From contig NZ_CP091037.1 in NCBI RefSeq assembly GCF_021534965.1, forward strand, positions 1,404,501-1,468,500: a DNA stretch of 64,000 nt. The letters run 5' to 3'. Below are positions 41,988 through 51,443 of the stretch, piece by piece. Position 1 is the stretch's first letter; each line of letters opens with the position of its first letter. This stretch comes from Muricauda sp. SCSIO 65647 (GTDB taxonomy: Bacteria > Bacteroidota > Bacteroidia > Flavobacteriales > Flavobacteriaceae). The notes under the pieces are model-generated. The model worked only from the letters and a program-made list of their open reading frames with translations. It did no database searches and was not told where the DNA came from. The position numbers and the translations under genes are program-made.

Positions 41988-42958
41988 AAAGTACGCTGCA
42001 TGAGATTATTGCCAAAATCTTCAAACACTTTCTTGTTTTCTTCATCGGCCTTTATCTTCGCCAATGACTCAAAAGCTATTTCGGTATAGTTTTCAATTTT
42101 CCTTTTTATGGCATTGACGGCACCGCTTCTTTCAAAAATGGCCTTGGCCTTTTGTACCTTTTCAGTTGGGTCTTCAGGCTGAAGGGCATACAGATCGACC
42201 AAGGTTTTGCGGTCGGCCTCAGAAGCATGTCGGTACGCCTCTATGTAGAGAAAAGTCTTTTTGTTCTCAATGATATCACCCCCCACTTGTTTCCCGAAGG
42301 TTTCTGGGTTGCCAAAGGCATCGAGATAATCATCTTGCAACTGAAAGGCAATGCCCAGATTTCGTCCGAACTCATAGATCAGTTCTTGCTCTTCGTCTGG
42401 GGCGCTTGCTACGATTGCTCCCATTTTAAGTGCCGCAGCTATCAAAACCGCTGTTTTGTATTCAATCATTTTAAGGTACTCCCCTATCGCAACATCATTG
42501 CGGGTCTCAAAATCGATATCGTATTGTTGCCCTTCACATACTTCTATCGCCGTTTTAGAGAACAGGTTGAGCAACGCTTTAAAAGTGTCTCCTTCATAAC
42601 CCTCTAGACATTGATAGGCTGATATGAGCATGGCATCTCCCGAGAGTATACCGGTATTGACATTCCATTTTTCGTGAACCGTGGGCTGGCCACGGCGCAA
42701 AGGGGCATCATCCATGATATCATCATGCACCAAAGAAAAATTGTGAAATACTTCAATGGCCATTGCAGCATCCATGGCTTTCTTGTGATCACCGCCGAAC
42801 AAATCGGCGGCCATTAAGGTTAGAATGGGACGAAGGCGCTTACCTCCCAGACCCATAATGTAAACAACGGGGTCATATAGATTCTCCGGTTTTTTTGAAA
42901 CTATCTTTTTGCCCAGATATTCGGTGAATTCTTCACGATAAAACTCTAAGGACTGCAT
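41984..42958 (-). CDS. Polyprenyl/geranylgeranyl diphosphate synthase
   Basis: About 324 residues from ATG 42958 (MQSLEFYREEFTEYL); the upstream ATG at 43003 adds atypical residues. Both aspartate-rich motifs are present: DDIMDD with following RRG (first) and QLQDDYLDAFG (second), and the family start GGKRLRPILTLMAAD. It condenses IPP units onto an allylic diphosphate. Convergent with lycopene cyclase, suggesting a role in carotenoid or quinone precursors; chain length is not predictable by eye. Confidence 0.9.
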   Translation of the reverse strand: MQSLEFYREEFTEYLGKKIVSKKPENLYDPVVYIMGLGGKRLRPILTLMAADLFGGDHKKAMDAAMAIEVFHNFSLVHDDIMDDAPLRRGQPTVHEKWNVNTGILSGDAMLISAYQCLEGYEGDTFKALLNLFSKTAIEVCEGQQYDIDFETRNDVAIGEYLKMIEYKTAVLIAAALKMGAIVASAPDEEQELIYEFGRNLGIAFQLQDDYLDAFGNPETFGKQVGGDIIENKKTFLYIEAYRHASEADRKTLVDLYALQPEDPTEKVQKAKAIFERSGAVNAIKRKIENYTEIAFESLAKIKADEENKKVFEDFGNNLMQRTF

Positions 42959-43101
42959 GCTATCAATTTTGGTTAAAAATACACCCATTGTTACAAATGA
43001 CATATACCGGCGTCAAATCAATACCGTCATCATCATTCAAAATGCAATGGTTTTGAAAACCATCGTCTATAAGAATGAAAGCTGGCGCCAATTGCCGTGA
43101 A

Positions 43102-43641
43102 ATGACCACAGAACAAGAAAACCGTAAAAGACTGGCAGACTTTTTCACCGATGAGTACCAATCGCTCAAAGGGTACGTGCGATCAAGGATCGATAGCACG
43201 GCCGAAAGCGATGCGGAAGACATTGTTCAAGATGTGGCCCTGAAGCTGTTCTCAAGGTCGAGTCCGTCACCAATTGACAATATTGCCGGCTTTGTGTACC
43301 GTTCGGTCCGAAACAAAATAATCGATGTTATGCGCACCAAAAAAGAAAGATTATATGATGACTCGGCACTAGAAGACCTGTGGACAGAATTTGCAGGGCT
43401 TTTTTACGGTAAAGATGAGGTCGAATATCCTGAGCCACTGATAAAAAAGTTGAAGCAGGTGGTAACCGAACTCAAACCTGATTATCGAGACATCATATTG
43501 GCGGTCGATTTTGAAGGGTACAGCTATCGCGAAATCGCCGAACAAACGGGAATTTCACAGGGCACCCTAATGTCTCGAAGACATAGGGCCATGTCGATAT
43601 TGCTCAGAAACTTGGAAAACGAAAAAAAAGATAAAAATTAA
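43102..43641 (+). CDS. ECF-type RNA polymerase sigma factor
   Basis: About 179 residues from ATG 43102 (MTTEQENRKRLADFF). Region 2: AEDIVQDVALKLFSRSSPSP and DNIAGFVYRSVRNKIIDVMR. Region 4: LKPDYRDIILAVDFEGYSYR then EIAEQTGISQGTLMSRRHRA. The upstream ATG at 43075 is in frame but lies in a region shared with the prenyl synthase promoter. The following small membrane protein starts 4 nt after its stop codon and may be its regulator. Confidence 0.85.
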   Translation: MTTEQENRKRLADFFTDEYQSLKGYVRSRIDSTAESDAEDIVQDVALKLFSRSSPSPIDNIAGFVYRSVRNKIIDVMRTKKERLYDDSALEDLWTEFAGLFYGKDEVEYPEPLIKKLKQVVTELKPDYRDIILAVDFEGYSYREIAEQTGISQGTLMSRRHRAMSILLRNLENEKKDKN

Positions 43642-43645
43642 AACT

Positions 43646-44080
43646 ATGGAACATAAAAATCACATTGAAAAAAGAATAGAAAGAAAGGCTGAATATTACG
43701 TGACCAAGGCCATTAAAATCTTCTTTATGATCATTTTGGCCATACTATTTTTCTTGCTGTTCGGCTATGTGGTCATGTGGTTGTGGAATTGGCTGATGCC
43801 CGATCTATTCGGACTCGCCACTATTACCTATTGGCAAGCTTTTGGACTACTGGTTCTATCAAAAATATTTTTTGGCTTTGGATCGGGCGGCCCTGGAAAA
43901 AGTGGCTCTGGTAGAAGAAAATCAAAAAGAAGGTTCAGCTCAGAAAAATGTGGTCCTATGAGAAGAGATTTTTCTGAATGGAAACTCTATGACAGATTTT
44001 GGAAAGAAGAAGGTGAGCAAGCGTTTAAAGCATATGTTGATAGAACCCGAGAAAATGAAAGAAAAGATTCAGAAGCTTAA
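43646..44080 (+). CDS. Small membrane protein of unknown function
   Basis: A 144-residue protein with two hydrophobic segments (IKIFFMIILAILFFLLFGYV, about residues 23-47; YWQAFGLLVLSKIFFGFGSG, about 70-89), a Gly/Ser/Arg/Lys-rich linker (GSGRRKSKRRFS) and a polar helical C-terminus. It is co-transcribed with the sigma factor. It may be an anti-sigma-like or accessory protein, but there is no recognisable domain. A weak hairpin follows. Confidence 0.7.
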   Translation: MEHKNHIEKRIERKAEYYVTKAIKIFFMIILAILFFLLFGYVVMWLWNWLMPDLFGLATITYWQAFGLLVLSKIFFGFGSGGPGKSGSGRRKSKRRFSSEKCGPMRRDFSEWKLYDRFWKEEGEQAFKAYVDRTRENERKDSEA

Positions 44081-44083
44081 AAA

Positions 44084-44108
44084 AAGCCCCACTCCCTTCA
44101 GTGGGTTT
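44084..44108 (+). terminator. Weak hairpin terminator candidate
   Basis: CCCACT/AGTGGG stem with CCCTTC loop just after the stop codon, but followed only by TTTAACC, so termination would be poor. Confidence 0.35.
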
Positions 44109-44255
44109 AACCATAATCTTAAGAAAAAAACAAATGTTCGGTCCGATCACATCTTGTTTTTACGTCTAAACAGAAGAGGTTTGCCCTAAAATTAGTAATG
44201 CGTTAAAAAAATGTAAAACTTTGGAAACTTTTACGGTTTTTATAGTTTCCTGTTT

Positions 44256-44263
44256 TATTTTTG
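44256..44263 (+). promoter_or_regulatory. -7 promoter element of the TetR-led efflux operon
   Basis: TATTTTTG matches TAnnTTTG and lies 8 nt upstream of ATG 44272, implying an almost leaderless transcript. Confidence 0.55.
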
Positions 44264-44271
44264 GCGCCCAC

Positions 44272-44877
44272 ATGAGAGAAGAAATTTTGCATAAAGCTAC
44301 TGAACTGTTCTTGAACTTAGGTTTCAAAAGTGTGACGATGGATGACTTGGCCAATGAAATGGGCATCTCAAAAAAAACCATTTACAGTCACTTTGAGAAT
44401 AAGACCAAATTGGTAGAGGAAGCCACGATGAACCTTTTTTGGTCAATCTCTGACGGGATAGACCAAATAATAGCCCTCAAGAAAAACCCAATTGAAGAGT
44501 TGTACGAAATCAAAAAATTCGTCATGATTCGACTGAAGAATGAGAAGGCCTCTACACTATATCAGTTACGGAAGTACTATCCCAGACTTTTTGAAACGCT
44601 CAAGAAAAGAGAGATCGAGGTAATGCATGAATGCTTGATCGATAACATTAGAAGGGGAATGGAATTTGGTATCTACCGAAAAAATCTGAATGTACAGTTT
44701 GTGGCGCGTATCTATTTTTCAGGTGCGATAAGCTTGGGTGATCAAGACCTTTTCCCCGTATCCAAGTTCACAAGAATAGAACTGGAAGACTATTTTTTAG
44801 AATACCATCTACGGGGCATTGTTACCCCAAAGGGACGAAAAATATTGAACGAAATCATCAATTCAAACCAAGATTAA
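44272..44877 (+). CDS. TetR/AcrR-family transcriptional regulator
   Basis: 201 residues from ATG 44272 (MREEILHKATELFLNLGF). The HTH is SVTMDDLANEMGISKKTIYS then HFENKTKLVEEA. The remaining helical part is the ligand-binding domain. It directly precedes the TolC/adaptor/RND genes, stop TAA touching the ATG of tolC, so it is the first gene of the efflux operon and its likely autorepressor. The alternative start at 44221 would extend into the promoter. Confidence 0.88.
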   Translation: MREEILHKATELFLNLGFKSVTMDDLANEMGISKKTIYSHFENKTKLVEEATMNLFWSISDGIDQIIALKKNPIEELYEIKKFVMIRLKNEKASTLYQLRKYYPRLFETLKKREIEVMHECLIDNIRRGMEFGIYRKNLNVQFVARIYFSGAISLGDQDLFPVSKFTRIELEDYFLEYHLRGIVTPKGRKILNEIINSNQD

Positions 44878-46218
44878 ATGCGAACAATCATCAAAACGGG
44901 ATTATTTATTTTGCTTGGTGCCATTTCATTGAGTGCCCAGGAAACAAAAACTTCCTTTTCGTTGGATGAGGCCATTGCCTATGCACTGGAGCACAACTAC
45001 CAATCCATTAACGCCAGCAGGGACCTGATAGATGCACAAAAGCAAAAGTGGGAGACCATCGCCACTGGTTTGCCCCAAATCGACGGCACCGTTTCCTATC
45101 AGAACCAAATAAAGCAGCAATTGGCCCAGGTGCCATCAGACTTTATTCCAGGTGCAGAACCCGGGGGCTTCGTCGAAGTCGCCTTTGGCCAACCCCAAAC
45201 GGCCTTAGCATCGGCCACGCTGACCCAGCAGATCTTTGATGGCTCATATATAGTAGGGGTGCAAGCGACCAAGGCCTTTATACAGTATAGCAAGAACAAC
45301 AAAGAGAAGACCGATTTGGATGTCAGACGATCGGTAGTCGAAGCTTATGGCAATGTATTGTTGGCCGAAGAGAGCGTGGCCATCTTTGAAAAGAACAAGG
45401 CCACCTTGGAGAAAAATTTATATGAGACCAAAAAGATTTTTGAAAACGGTCTAGGTGATGAAGAAAGTGTTGACCAATTACAGATTACCCTTTCTTCGGT
45501 AGACAACCAATTGAAGAACGCAAGGCGATTGGAAAAAATCACACTGCAAATGCTCAACTTAATGATGGGCATTCCATTGGACAATGCAACGGAACTGACC
45601 GAAAACCTTGATGTACTTACCCAAAGGAAAATAGATTACGGTCTATTGGATAACCAGCTTGTAATGGAAAACAATATTGATTACAAAACGGTCTTTAACC
45701 TAAACGAGCAACGCTTTTACGAATTGAAATTGGCCAAAAGCAGGGCGTTGCCCACCTTAAACGCCTTTATCAATTATGGGGGCAACTCTTTTAGTGACCA
45801 GTTCAACTTTTTGGATCAGGGACAGCGATGGTTTGGGTTTTCTACATTTGGGGTTGATTTGAACATTCCCATTTTCAGTTCTTTGGGAAGAAGCGCCAGT
45901 ACCCAACGGGCAAAAATTGCCTATGAAAAGGCAAAGACCCAATTGACCGAAGCCGAAGAACAGATTCGACTTCAGTTTGAGAATGCAAAAAGCGATTATA
46001 TCCTAGCCATTGAAGAATATCAGACCTCAAAAGACAATCTGGCATTGGCAGAACGTATAGAAAATAAAAACCAGACAAAATATTCTGAAGGTCTGGCCAC
46101 CAGTTTTGAATTGAGACAGGCACAGACCCAATTGTATTCCACCCAACAAGAATACCTACAATCCATGGTGGATGTCATTAACAGAAAAACAGCATTGGAA
46201 ATTATATTAAACAAGTAA
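44878..46218 (+). CDS. TolC-family outer-membrane efflux protein
   Basis: A 446-residue protein with signal peptide (ILLGAISLSAQ) and two outer-membrane efflux repeats rich in heptads (SLDEAIAYALEHNYQSINAS near the start; ELRQAQTQLYSTQQEYLQSM near the end). It forms the outer-membrane tunnel for the RND pump in this operon. The start codon immediately follows the tetR stop. Confidence 0.9.
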   Translation: MRTIIKTGLFILLGAISLSAQETKTSFSLDEAIAYALEHNYQSINASRDLIDAQKQKWETIATGLPQIDGTVSYQNQIKQQLAQVPSDFIPGAEPGGFVEVAFGQPQTALASATLTQQIFDGSYIVGVQATKAFIQYSKNNKEKTDLDVRRSVVEAYGNVLLAEESVAIFEKNKATLEKNLYETKKIFENGLGDEESVDQLQITLSSVDNQLKNARRLEKITLQMLNLMMGIPLDNATELTENLDVLTQRKIDYGLLDNQLVMENNIDYKTVFNLNEQRFYELKLAKSRALPTLNAFINYGGNSFSDQFNFLDQGQRWFGFSTFGVDLNIPIFSSLGRSASTQRAKIAYEKAKTQLTEAEEQIRLQFENAKSDYILAIEEYQTSKDNLALAERIENKNQTKYSEGLATSFELRQAQTQLYSTQQEYLQSMVDVINRKTALEIILNK

Positions 46219-46229
46219 AATCAATCAAA

Positions 46230-47420
46230 ATGAAAAAAATTGTTTCACTGATAGTAATTGCACTGGTCATTATTTCATGTGGCGGCGGCGACTCAGGTTC
46301 GGTCGGGGATGTTATTGCCAGTAATGACCTGGAGGCCATACGACAGAAACGATCCAGTATTTCACAAGAACTAAAAGCCTTGGAAGATCAAGTGCGGCTA
46401 TTGGATTCGGCCATAGCGGGATTGGATGAAAATGCCAAGCTTCCCTTGGTAACGGCCATGATCGTTCAACCCCAAGAATTTCACCACTATCTGGAACTTC
46501 AAGGAGACGTAATGACCGATCAGAACGTCTTGGTATATCCTGAAATATCTGGAACCTTATACCGCATTTACGTTAAGGAAGGGCAGCGTGTTTCGAAGGG
46601 ACAATTATTGGCTTCTATTGATGATGGTGGCCTATCTAGCCAGTTAGCGCAATTGAAAACGCAAGAAGCATTGGCAAAGACCACTTTTGAGCGACAAAAA
46701 AGATTGTGGGATCAAAACATTGGGTCTGAGATTCAATATCTTCAAGCAAAAGCGCAATATGAAGCACAGCAGAGTGCGGTAAAACAATTGGAAAGCCAAG
46801 TAGGCAAATCGTCCATTAGGGCCCCTTTCTCTGGAATCGTTGACGATATCATCAAAGATCAGGGCACCGTTGTTGCTCCTGGGTCGGGTTCAGAAGTGTT
46901 TCGGATTGTCAATCTTTCAGATATGTATGTAGAGGTTGAAGTTCCTGAGGCGCACCTGGCAAACGTTACTCCCGGCAAACCTGTTGAAATATATTTTCCG
47001 GTACTGGGCAGTAGTGTATCTTCCAAAATAAGACAGACCGGTAATTTTATCAATCCTGGCAATCGTTCGTTTAGCGTTGAAATACCTGTTCCCAATAATG
47101 ATGGAGCCATAAAGCCCAATCTAACGGCAATTGCCAAAATCAATGATTACAGCAATGCAGAAGCCATTTTGATCCCCCAAAGCGTTGTTTCTGAAAATGC
47201 GATCGGAGAGCAGTACGTATACGTTGTGGCTGAAAATGGTTCTGAAAGCGAAAGAATTTCCAAAAAGGCCATCATACAACTGGGCAAGACCCAAGGTGAC
47301 TTTGTGGAGGTACTGTCAGGTCTTTCCAATGGCGACAACATTATCATAGAAGGTGCCAGAAGCGTTCGGGACAACCAAAAAGTAAAAATCTTAAATACGT
47401 CTGTAGTCGATAGTGAGTAG
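46230..47420 (+). CDS. RND efflux periplasmic adaptor (lipoprotein)
   Basis: A 396-residue lipoprotein (LVIISCGGGD). A predicted coiled coil (about residues 35-65: IRQKRSSISQELKALEDQVR) precedes the lipoyl region (VLVYPEISGTLYRIYVKEGQ; SSIRAPFSGIVDDIIKDQGT), then barrel and membrane-proximal domains (VLIPQSVVSENAIGEQYVYV in MP domain). The adaptor links RND permease and TolC. 11 nt after tolC. A hairpin candidate lies between it and the next gene. Confidence 0.9.
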   Translation: MKKIVSLIVIALVIISCGGGDSGSVGDVIASNDLEAIRQKRSSISQELKALEDQVRLLDSAIAGLDENAKLPLVTAMIVQPQEFHHYLELQGDVMTDQNVLVYPEISGTLYRIYVKEGQRVSKGQLLASIDDGGLSSQLAQLKTQEALAKTTFERQKRLWDQNIGSEIQYLQAKAQYEAQQSAVKQLESQVGKSSIRAPFSGIVDDIIKDQGTVVAPGSGSEVFRIVNLSDMYVEVEVPEAHLANVTPGKPVEIYFPVLGSSVSSKIRQTGNFINPGNRSFSVEIPVPNNDGAIKPNLTAIAKINDYSNAEAILIPQSVVSENAIGEQYVYVVAENGSESERISKKAIIQLGKTQGDFVEVLSGLSNGDNIIIEGARSVRDNQKVKILNTSVVDSE

Positions 47421-47429
47421 CCCTTAAGT

Positions 47430-47456
47430 TGCAGTTTTAAGAAGCAACTGCATTTT
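47430..47456 (+). promoter_or_regulatory. Hairpin between adaptor and four-helix-bundle gene (attenuator or weak terminator)
   Basis: TGCAGTT/AACTGCA, a 7-bp stem with 9-nt loop followed by TTTT. It could partly terminate, lowering expression of the downstream pump relative to the adaptor. Confidence 0.4.
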
Positions 47457-47489
47457 AAGAGAACGATTTAAAAATCAAATCAAAATACC

Positions 47490-47894
47490 ATGGAAGAACC
47501 AAAATTTGCTTTTGAGGATTTAAAGGTCTACCGAAAATCATTGGATTTTATTGATATGGTTTATGATTTGACCGATTCTTTCCCCAAAGAAGAAATTTAT
47601 AAACTCACATCACAATATACACGGGCAGCAACATCTATTGCTTTTAACATTGCAGAAGGTTCTGGTGATACTGATGCACAGTTTAATCGCTTCCTTCAAA
47701 TCGCACTTAATTCTTTGAAAGAATGTCTGGTATGCACCACGATAGCACTTAGAAGAGAATATATTGACAACACCACAAACAAAAACTTAAGAGAAAAAAT
47801 GGTTGAATTGTCTAAAATGATAACCGGTTTGCAGAAATATCTAAAAATAGCCCAATCAAAGACTAACATCAACCGACTAAAAACTACAGACTAA
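47490..47894 (+). CDS. Four-helix-bundle protein (S23/23S-rRNA-IVS type)
   Basis: A 134-residue all-helical protein with the S23 signature: FEDLKVYRKSLDFIDMVYDL, SQYTRAATSIAFNIAEGSGD, and FLQIALNSLKECLVC. This family was first found in intervening sequences of 23S rRNA, but free-standing genes are common in Bacteroidota; function unknown. Here it sits between the adaptor and permease genes of an efflux operon, and its stop overlaps the permease start (TAATG), giving coupling. The 69-nt spacer upstream contains a hairpin. Confidence 0.85.
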   Translation: MEEPKFAFEDLKVYRKSLDFIDMVYDLTDSFPKEEIYKLTSQYTRAATSIAFNIAEGSGDTDAQFNRFLQIALNSLKECLVCTTIALRREYIDNTTNKNLREKMVELSKMITGLQKYLKIAQSKTNINRLKTTD

Positions 47895-50800
47895 TGGAAA
47901 AAGCCAAAAAGAACGCCAATAAAGAGTTCAGACTGTCATCTTGGGCCATAGATAACCCCTCGGTTATTTATGTGATGATCGCTATTTTCTTGTCCATTGG
48001 AATATCATCTTATTTTTCGATGCCGCGCGAAGAGTTTCCCGAAGCGGTTGAGACAAAAATCTATGTGAGTACCATCTATCCGGGCAATACCGCAGAAGAT
48101 ATGGAGCGTCTTATCACCGACCCTCTGGAAGAGCGCCTTAAAAATGTGAGCAACTTTGTTGAGATGACCTCTACATCTCAAGAAGATTATTCAATGGTCG
48201 TGGTCGAATTTGACGAAAATATCACTGTCGAAACGGCAAAACAAGAGGTGAAAGATGAGGTAGATGCAGAAAAAGCCGGTGAAGATTGGCCCATTTTCAA
48301 CGGGGCCAAGGTAGAACCCAATGTTTTTGACCTCAATTTGGCCGAATCTTTTCCCATTCTAAATGTGAATTTGAAAGGAGATTATCCGGTTGAAAAACTC
48401 AAAGAGTATGCCGAATACCTTGAGGATGAGATTGAAAACCTAGACGAGATCAAGCAAGTTGATATTAGGGGCGCACAAGAAAAAGAGGTTGAGGTAGCGG
48501 TTGACATCAATAAAATGATGGCCGCCAAAATCAATTTTGACGATATCATTCAAGCCATAAACAACGGTAACATGACCATGTCTGCCGGTAATCTGATCAC
48601 CAGTGGCCAGCGAAGAACCATTCGTATCACGGGTGAGATCGAAGAACCATCAGAACTCAACGACTTTGTGGTGAAATCTGAAGATGGCACGGTATATCTT
48701 AAGGATATCGCCAAAATAACCTTTTCAGAAGAAGATAAGAATACCTATGCCCGAGAGATGGGCGAAAGCGTGGTAATGCTCGATATCAAAAAAAGGTCTG
48801 GCAAGAACGATGTTATCGCCACTGAAAAGATCCGGGATATCGTTGCTGAGGCACAGATGGGTGCGTTACCCGAGGATCTAGAAATAACGTTTGCCAATGA
48901 CAGTAGTAGCAGAACCCTGAACCAAGTTGACGATCTGGTCAACAACATCATCTTTGGTATCATCTTGGTCGTTACCGTTTTAATGTTCTTTTTAGGATTT
49001 AGAAATGCCCTTTTTGTAGGTTTTGCGATACCCATGTCAATGTTTATGTCGTTCATGATCTTGTCGGCATTGGGCTATACCCTAAACACCATGATTCTCT
49101 TCGGACTGATCATGGGCCTTGGTATGCTGGTCGATAACGGTGTTGTGGTGGTAGAAAACGTCTACCGTCTAATGGAGAAAGAGGGCATGACGCGTAAGGA
49201 AGCCGCTAAAAAAGGGATTGGTGAAATTGCCATACCCATTATTATATCTACGGCCACCACTGTTGCCGCTTTTGTACCCCTGGGTATGTGGCCGGGCATT
49301 ATGGGCGAGTTCATGATCTATTTTCCGATAACCCTTTCTGTGGTACTGGGATCATCATTGTTCGTGGCCATTTTTATGAACTCTATGTTGGTATCTCAGT
49401 TTATGGAGGTTGGGGAAAAGGAACTGACCCGAAAACAACTGATTCGTCTTAGCTTGATCTTGTGTGGGTTTGGCTTGTTCATATTCTTCGTAGGCGGTAC
49501 CATAAGAGGTCTGGGAACCCTGATGATCGTTGTGGCCGGATTGTTCTGGATCTACAAGTACTTTCTAAAGAAATGGGCGTTAAATTTTCAGAAGAACGTG
49601 CTTACCCGATTTGAAAACCTATATGAAAAACAACTTAAGGGAGCACTTAAAGGCAGAAATGTCTATTGGTATTTTGGGGTGACCATGCTCTTGTTGTTTG
49701 CCGCATTTGCAACATTTGGGGGTTCTATTGGAAGTCAACGTACCAAAGTGGAATTTTTCCCTGACAACACCCCAAAAGAAATTTATGTGTACATCGAATA
49801 TCCCCAAGGAACCGATATTGAGAAAACCAATGTGCTGACCAAAGACATTGAAGAACGCATATATGCCATTGCCAGGGATGAACAATACTACCGTAATGGA
49901 GAAAACCTCTTGTTGGATACAGGGGTTTCACAAGTGGGCAAAGGAGCTGAAAACCCGTTTACCGAGGCAGGTTCGGCGGCAGATATGCCCCATCGCGGCA
50001 AAATAACACTGTCAATGCAAGAATTTAAGTTGAGGCAAGGTCTTGATACCGAACAGTTACGTTTGCGCATTCAAAACGCCTTGGCCGAGGTATACCCCGG
50101 GGTAACCATTTCTGTGGAGAAAGATGCCGTTGGTCCGCCGGCAGGATATCCTGTAAACATTGAGCTGATCGGTCAGAACTACGATACGCTGATCAGTGTG
50201 GCAGAACGCATGCGCACCTTTATCAATTCAAAAAGCATCGATGGTATGGAAGGCCTAAAAGTCGATGTCAATAAAAGTAGCCCTGGCATGGAAGTGATCG
50301 TAGATCGACAAAAAGCTGGCGAACTTGGGGTATCGGTCGGTCAAGTTGGGCAGCAATTGCGGCGTTCTTTGTTCGGTGATAAGGCCGGGGTCTATAAAAA
50401 AGATGGTGAAGATTACGATATCAATGTGCGTTTTAATGAAGACCTGCGCTACAATACCAGTGCCTTGTTCAATCAGAATATGATTTTTAGGGATCAGGCT
50501 AGTGGACAAATCAAAGAAATTCCCATTTCGGCAGTGGCCACCCGAAAGAATACCTCTTCCTTTAATGCCATAAAGCACATTAATGGTGAACGGGTGGTTA
50601 CCGTATACTCTGGACTAAAGCCCGGTGGAAATGCAAATATCATAGTTGACCAAATCAAAAAAGAGATGGAAAACTTTAAAGGTATGCCCCCCGGCGTAAA
50701 AATTGACTATACAGGTGAGCTTGAGGAGCAGGCAAAGCAACAGGCATTTTTAATGGGCGCCTTTTTCGCCGGGCTTGGGCTGATCATGCTTATTCTCATT

Positions 50801-51394
50801 TTCCAGTTTGGGGGTGTCTCAAAACCTGCCATTATCATGATGGCCATTTTCTTGAGTTTCATCGGGGTCTTTGGAGGGCTAGTGGCAACAGGGTGGCCGT
50901 TTGTCATCATGATGACCATGATGGGTATCATTTCCTTGGCGGGAATTGTGGTAAACAACGGAGTGGTGCTATTGGACTATACCCAAATATTGATCGATCG
51001 TAAAAAAGTGGCATTGGGTATTTCTGATGATGAGCTATTGACACTTGAAGAAGTTTCCGAAACCATCATAAAAGGAGGTAAAGCCAGGTTAAGGCCCGTT
51101 ATACTCACGGCGATCACAACCGTACTGGGGCTTATACCACTTGCCACGGGATTGAACATCAATTTCATAACACTTTTCGGCCGTTTTGATGCCCAGGTCT
51201 ATGTTGGTGGTGACAATGTGATTTTCTGGGGGCCTTTGGCATGGACAGTTATCTTTGGCCTGATCATGGCCACGTTTCTTACCTTGATCATCGTTCCCGT
51301 TCTGTTCAATATCGTTTACCGGATAAAAATCAGAATTCGCGGAAGTCACAAAAGCAAAGAGGAAAAGAAAGAGAAATTAGACATAGCAGCATAA
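47894..51394 (+). CDS. RND efflux permease (AcrB/hydrophobe-type)
   Basis: A 1166-residue inner-membrane transporter. N-terminal helix then porter domain (EEFPEAVETKIYVSTIYPGN; ERLITDPLEERLKNV), TM2-6 with GLIMGLGMLVDNGVVVVENV and a second half with ADTPKE-like YIEYPQGTDIEKTNV and the mirrored SLAGIVVNNGVVLLDYTQIL. Between TM6 and TM7 an extra two-helix segment (LSLILCGFGLFIFFVGGTIR; LMIVVAGLFWIYKYF, about residues 515-565) makes it longer than AcrB. It is the pump of this tripartite operon. Substrates unknown. Confidence 0.92.
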   Translation: MEKAKKNANKEFRLSSWAIDNPSVIYVMIAIFLSIGISSYFSMPREEFPEAVETKIYVSTIYPGNTAEDMERLITDPLEERLKNVSNFVEMTSTSQEDYSMVVVEFDENITVETAKQEVKDEVDAEKAGEDWPIFNGAKVEPNVFDLNLAESFPILNVNLKGDYPVEKLKEYAEYLEDEIENLDEIKQVDIRGAQEKEVEVAVDINKMMAAKINFDDIIQAINNGNMTMSAGNLITSGQRRTIRITGEIEEPSELNDFVVKSEDGTVYLKDIAKITFSEEDKNTYAREMGESVVMLDIKKRSGKNDVIATEKIRDIVAEAQMGALPEDLEITFANDSSSRTLNQVDDLVNNIIFGIILVVTVLMFFLGFRNALFVGFAIPMSMFMSFMILSALGYTLNTMILFGLIMGLGMLVDNGVVVVENVYRLMEKEGMTRKEAAKKGIGEIAIPIIISTATTVAAFVPLGMWPGIMGEFMIYFPITLSVVLGSSLFVAIFMNSMLVSQFMEVGEKELTRKQLIRLSLILCGFGLFIFFVGGTIRGLGTLMIVVAGLFWIYKYFLKKWALNFQKNVLTRFENLYEKQLKGALKGRNVYWYFGVTMLLLFAAFATFGGSIGSQRTKVEFFPDNTPKEIYVYIEYPQGTDIEKTNVLTKDIEERIYAIARDEQYYRNGENLLLDTGVSQVGKGAENPFTEAGSAADMPHRGKITLSMQEFKLRQGLDTEQLRLRIQNALAEVYPGVTISVEKDAVGPPAGYPVNIELIGQNYDTLISVAERMRTFINSKSIDGMEGLKVDVNKSSPGMEVIVDRQKAGELGVSVGQVGQQLRRSLFGDKAGVYKKDGEDYDINVRFNEDLRYNTSALFNQNMIFRDQASGQIKEIPISAVATRKNTSSFNAIKHINGERVVTVYSGLKPGGNANIIVDQIKKEMENFKGMPPGVKIDYTGELEEQAKQQAFLMGAFFAGLGLIMLILIFQFGGVSKPAIIMMAIFLSFIGVFGGLVATGWPFVIMMTMMGIISLAGIVVNNGVVLLDYTQILIDRKKVALGISDDELLTLEEVSETIIKGGKARLRPVILTAITTVLGLIPLATGLNINFITLFGRFDAQVYVGGDNVIFWGPLAWTVIFGLIMATFLTLIIVPVLFNIVYRIKIRIRGSHKSKEEKKEKLDIAA

Positions 51395-51425
51395 AAAAAT
51401 CCCGGCAGATCTGCCGGGATTTTTA
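51395..51425. terminator. Bidirectional rho-independent terminator
   Basis: Perfect dyad AATCCCGGCAGATCTGCCGG continuing GATT, flanked by A7 and T5. It terminates the RND operon on + and the ywqK-like gene on -. Confidence 0.92.
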
Positions 51426-51443
51426 TTTTCTTCGAGCAAGCCC

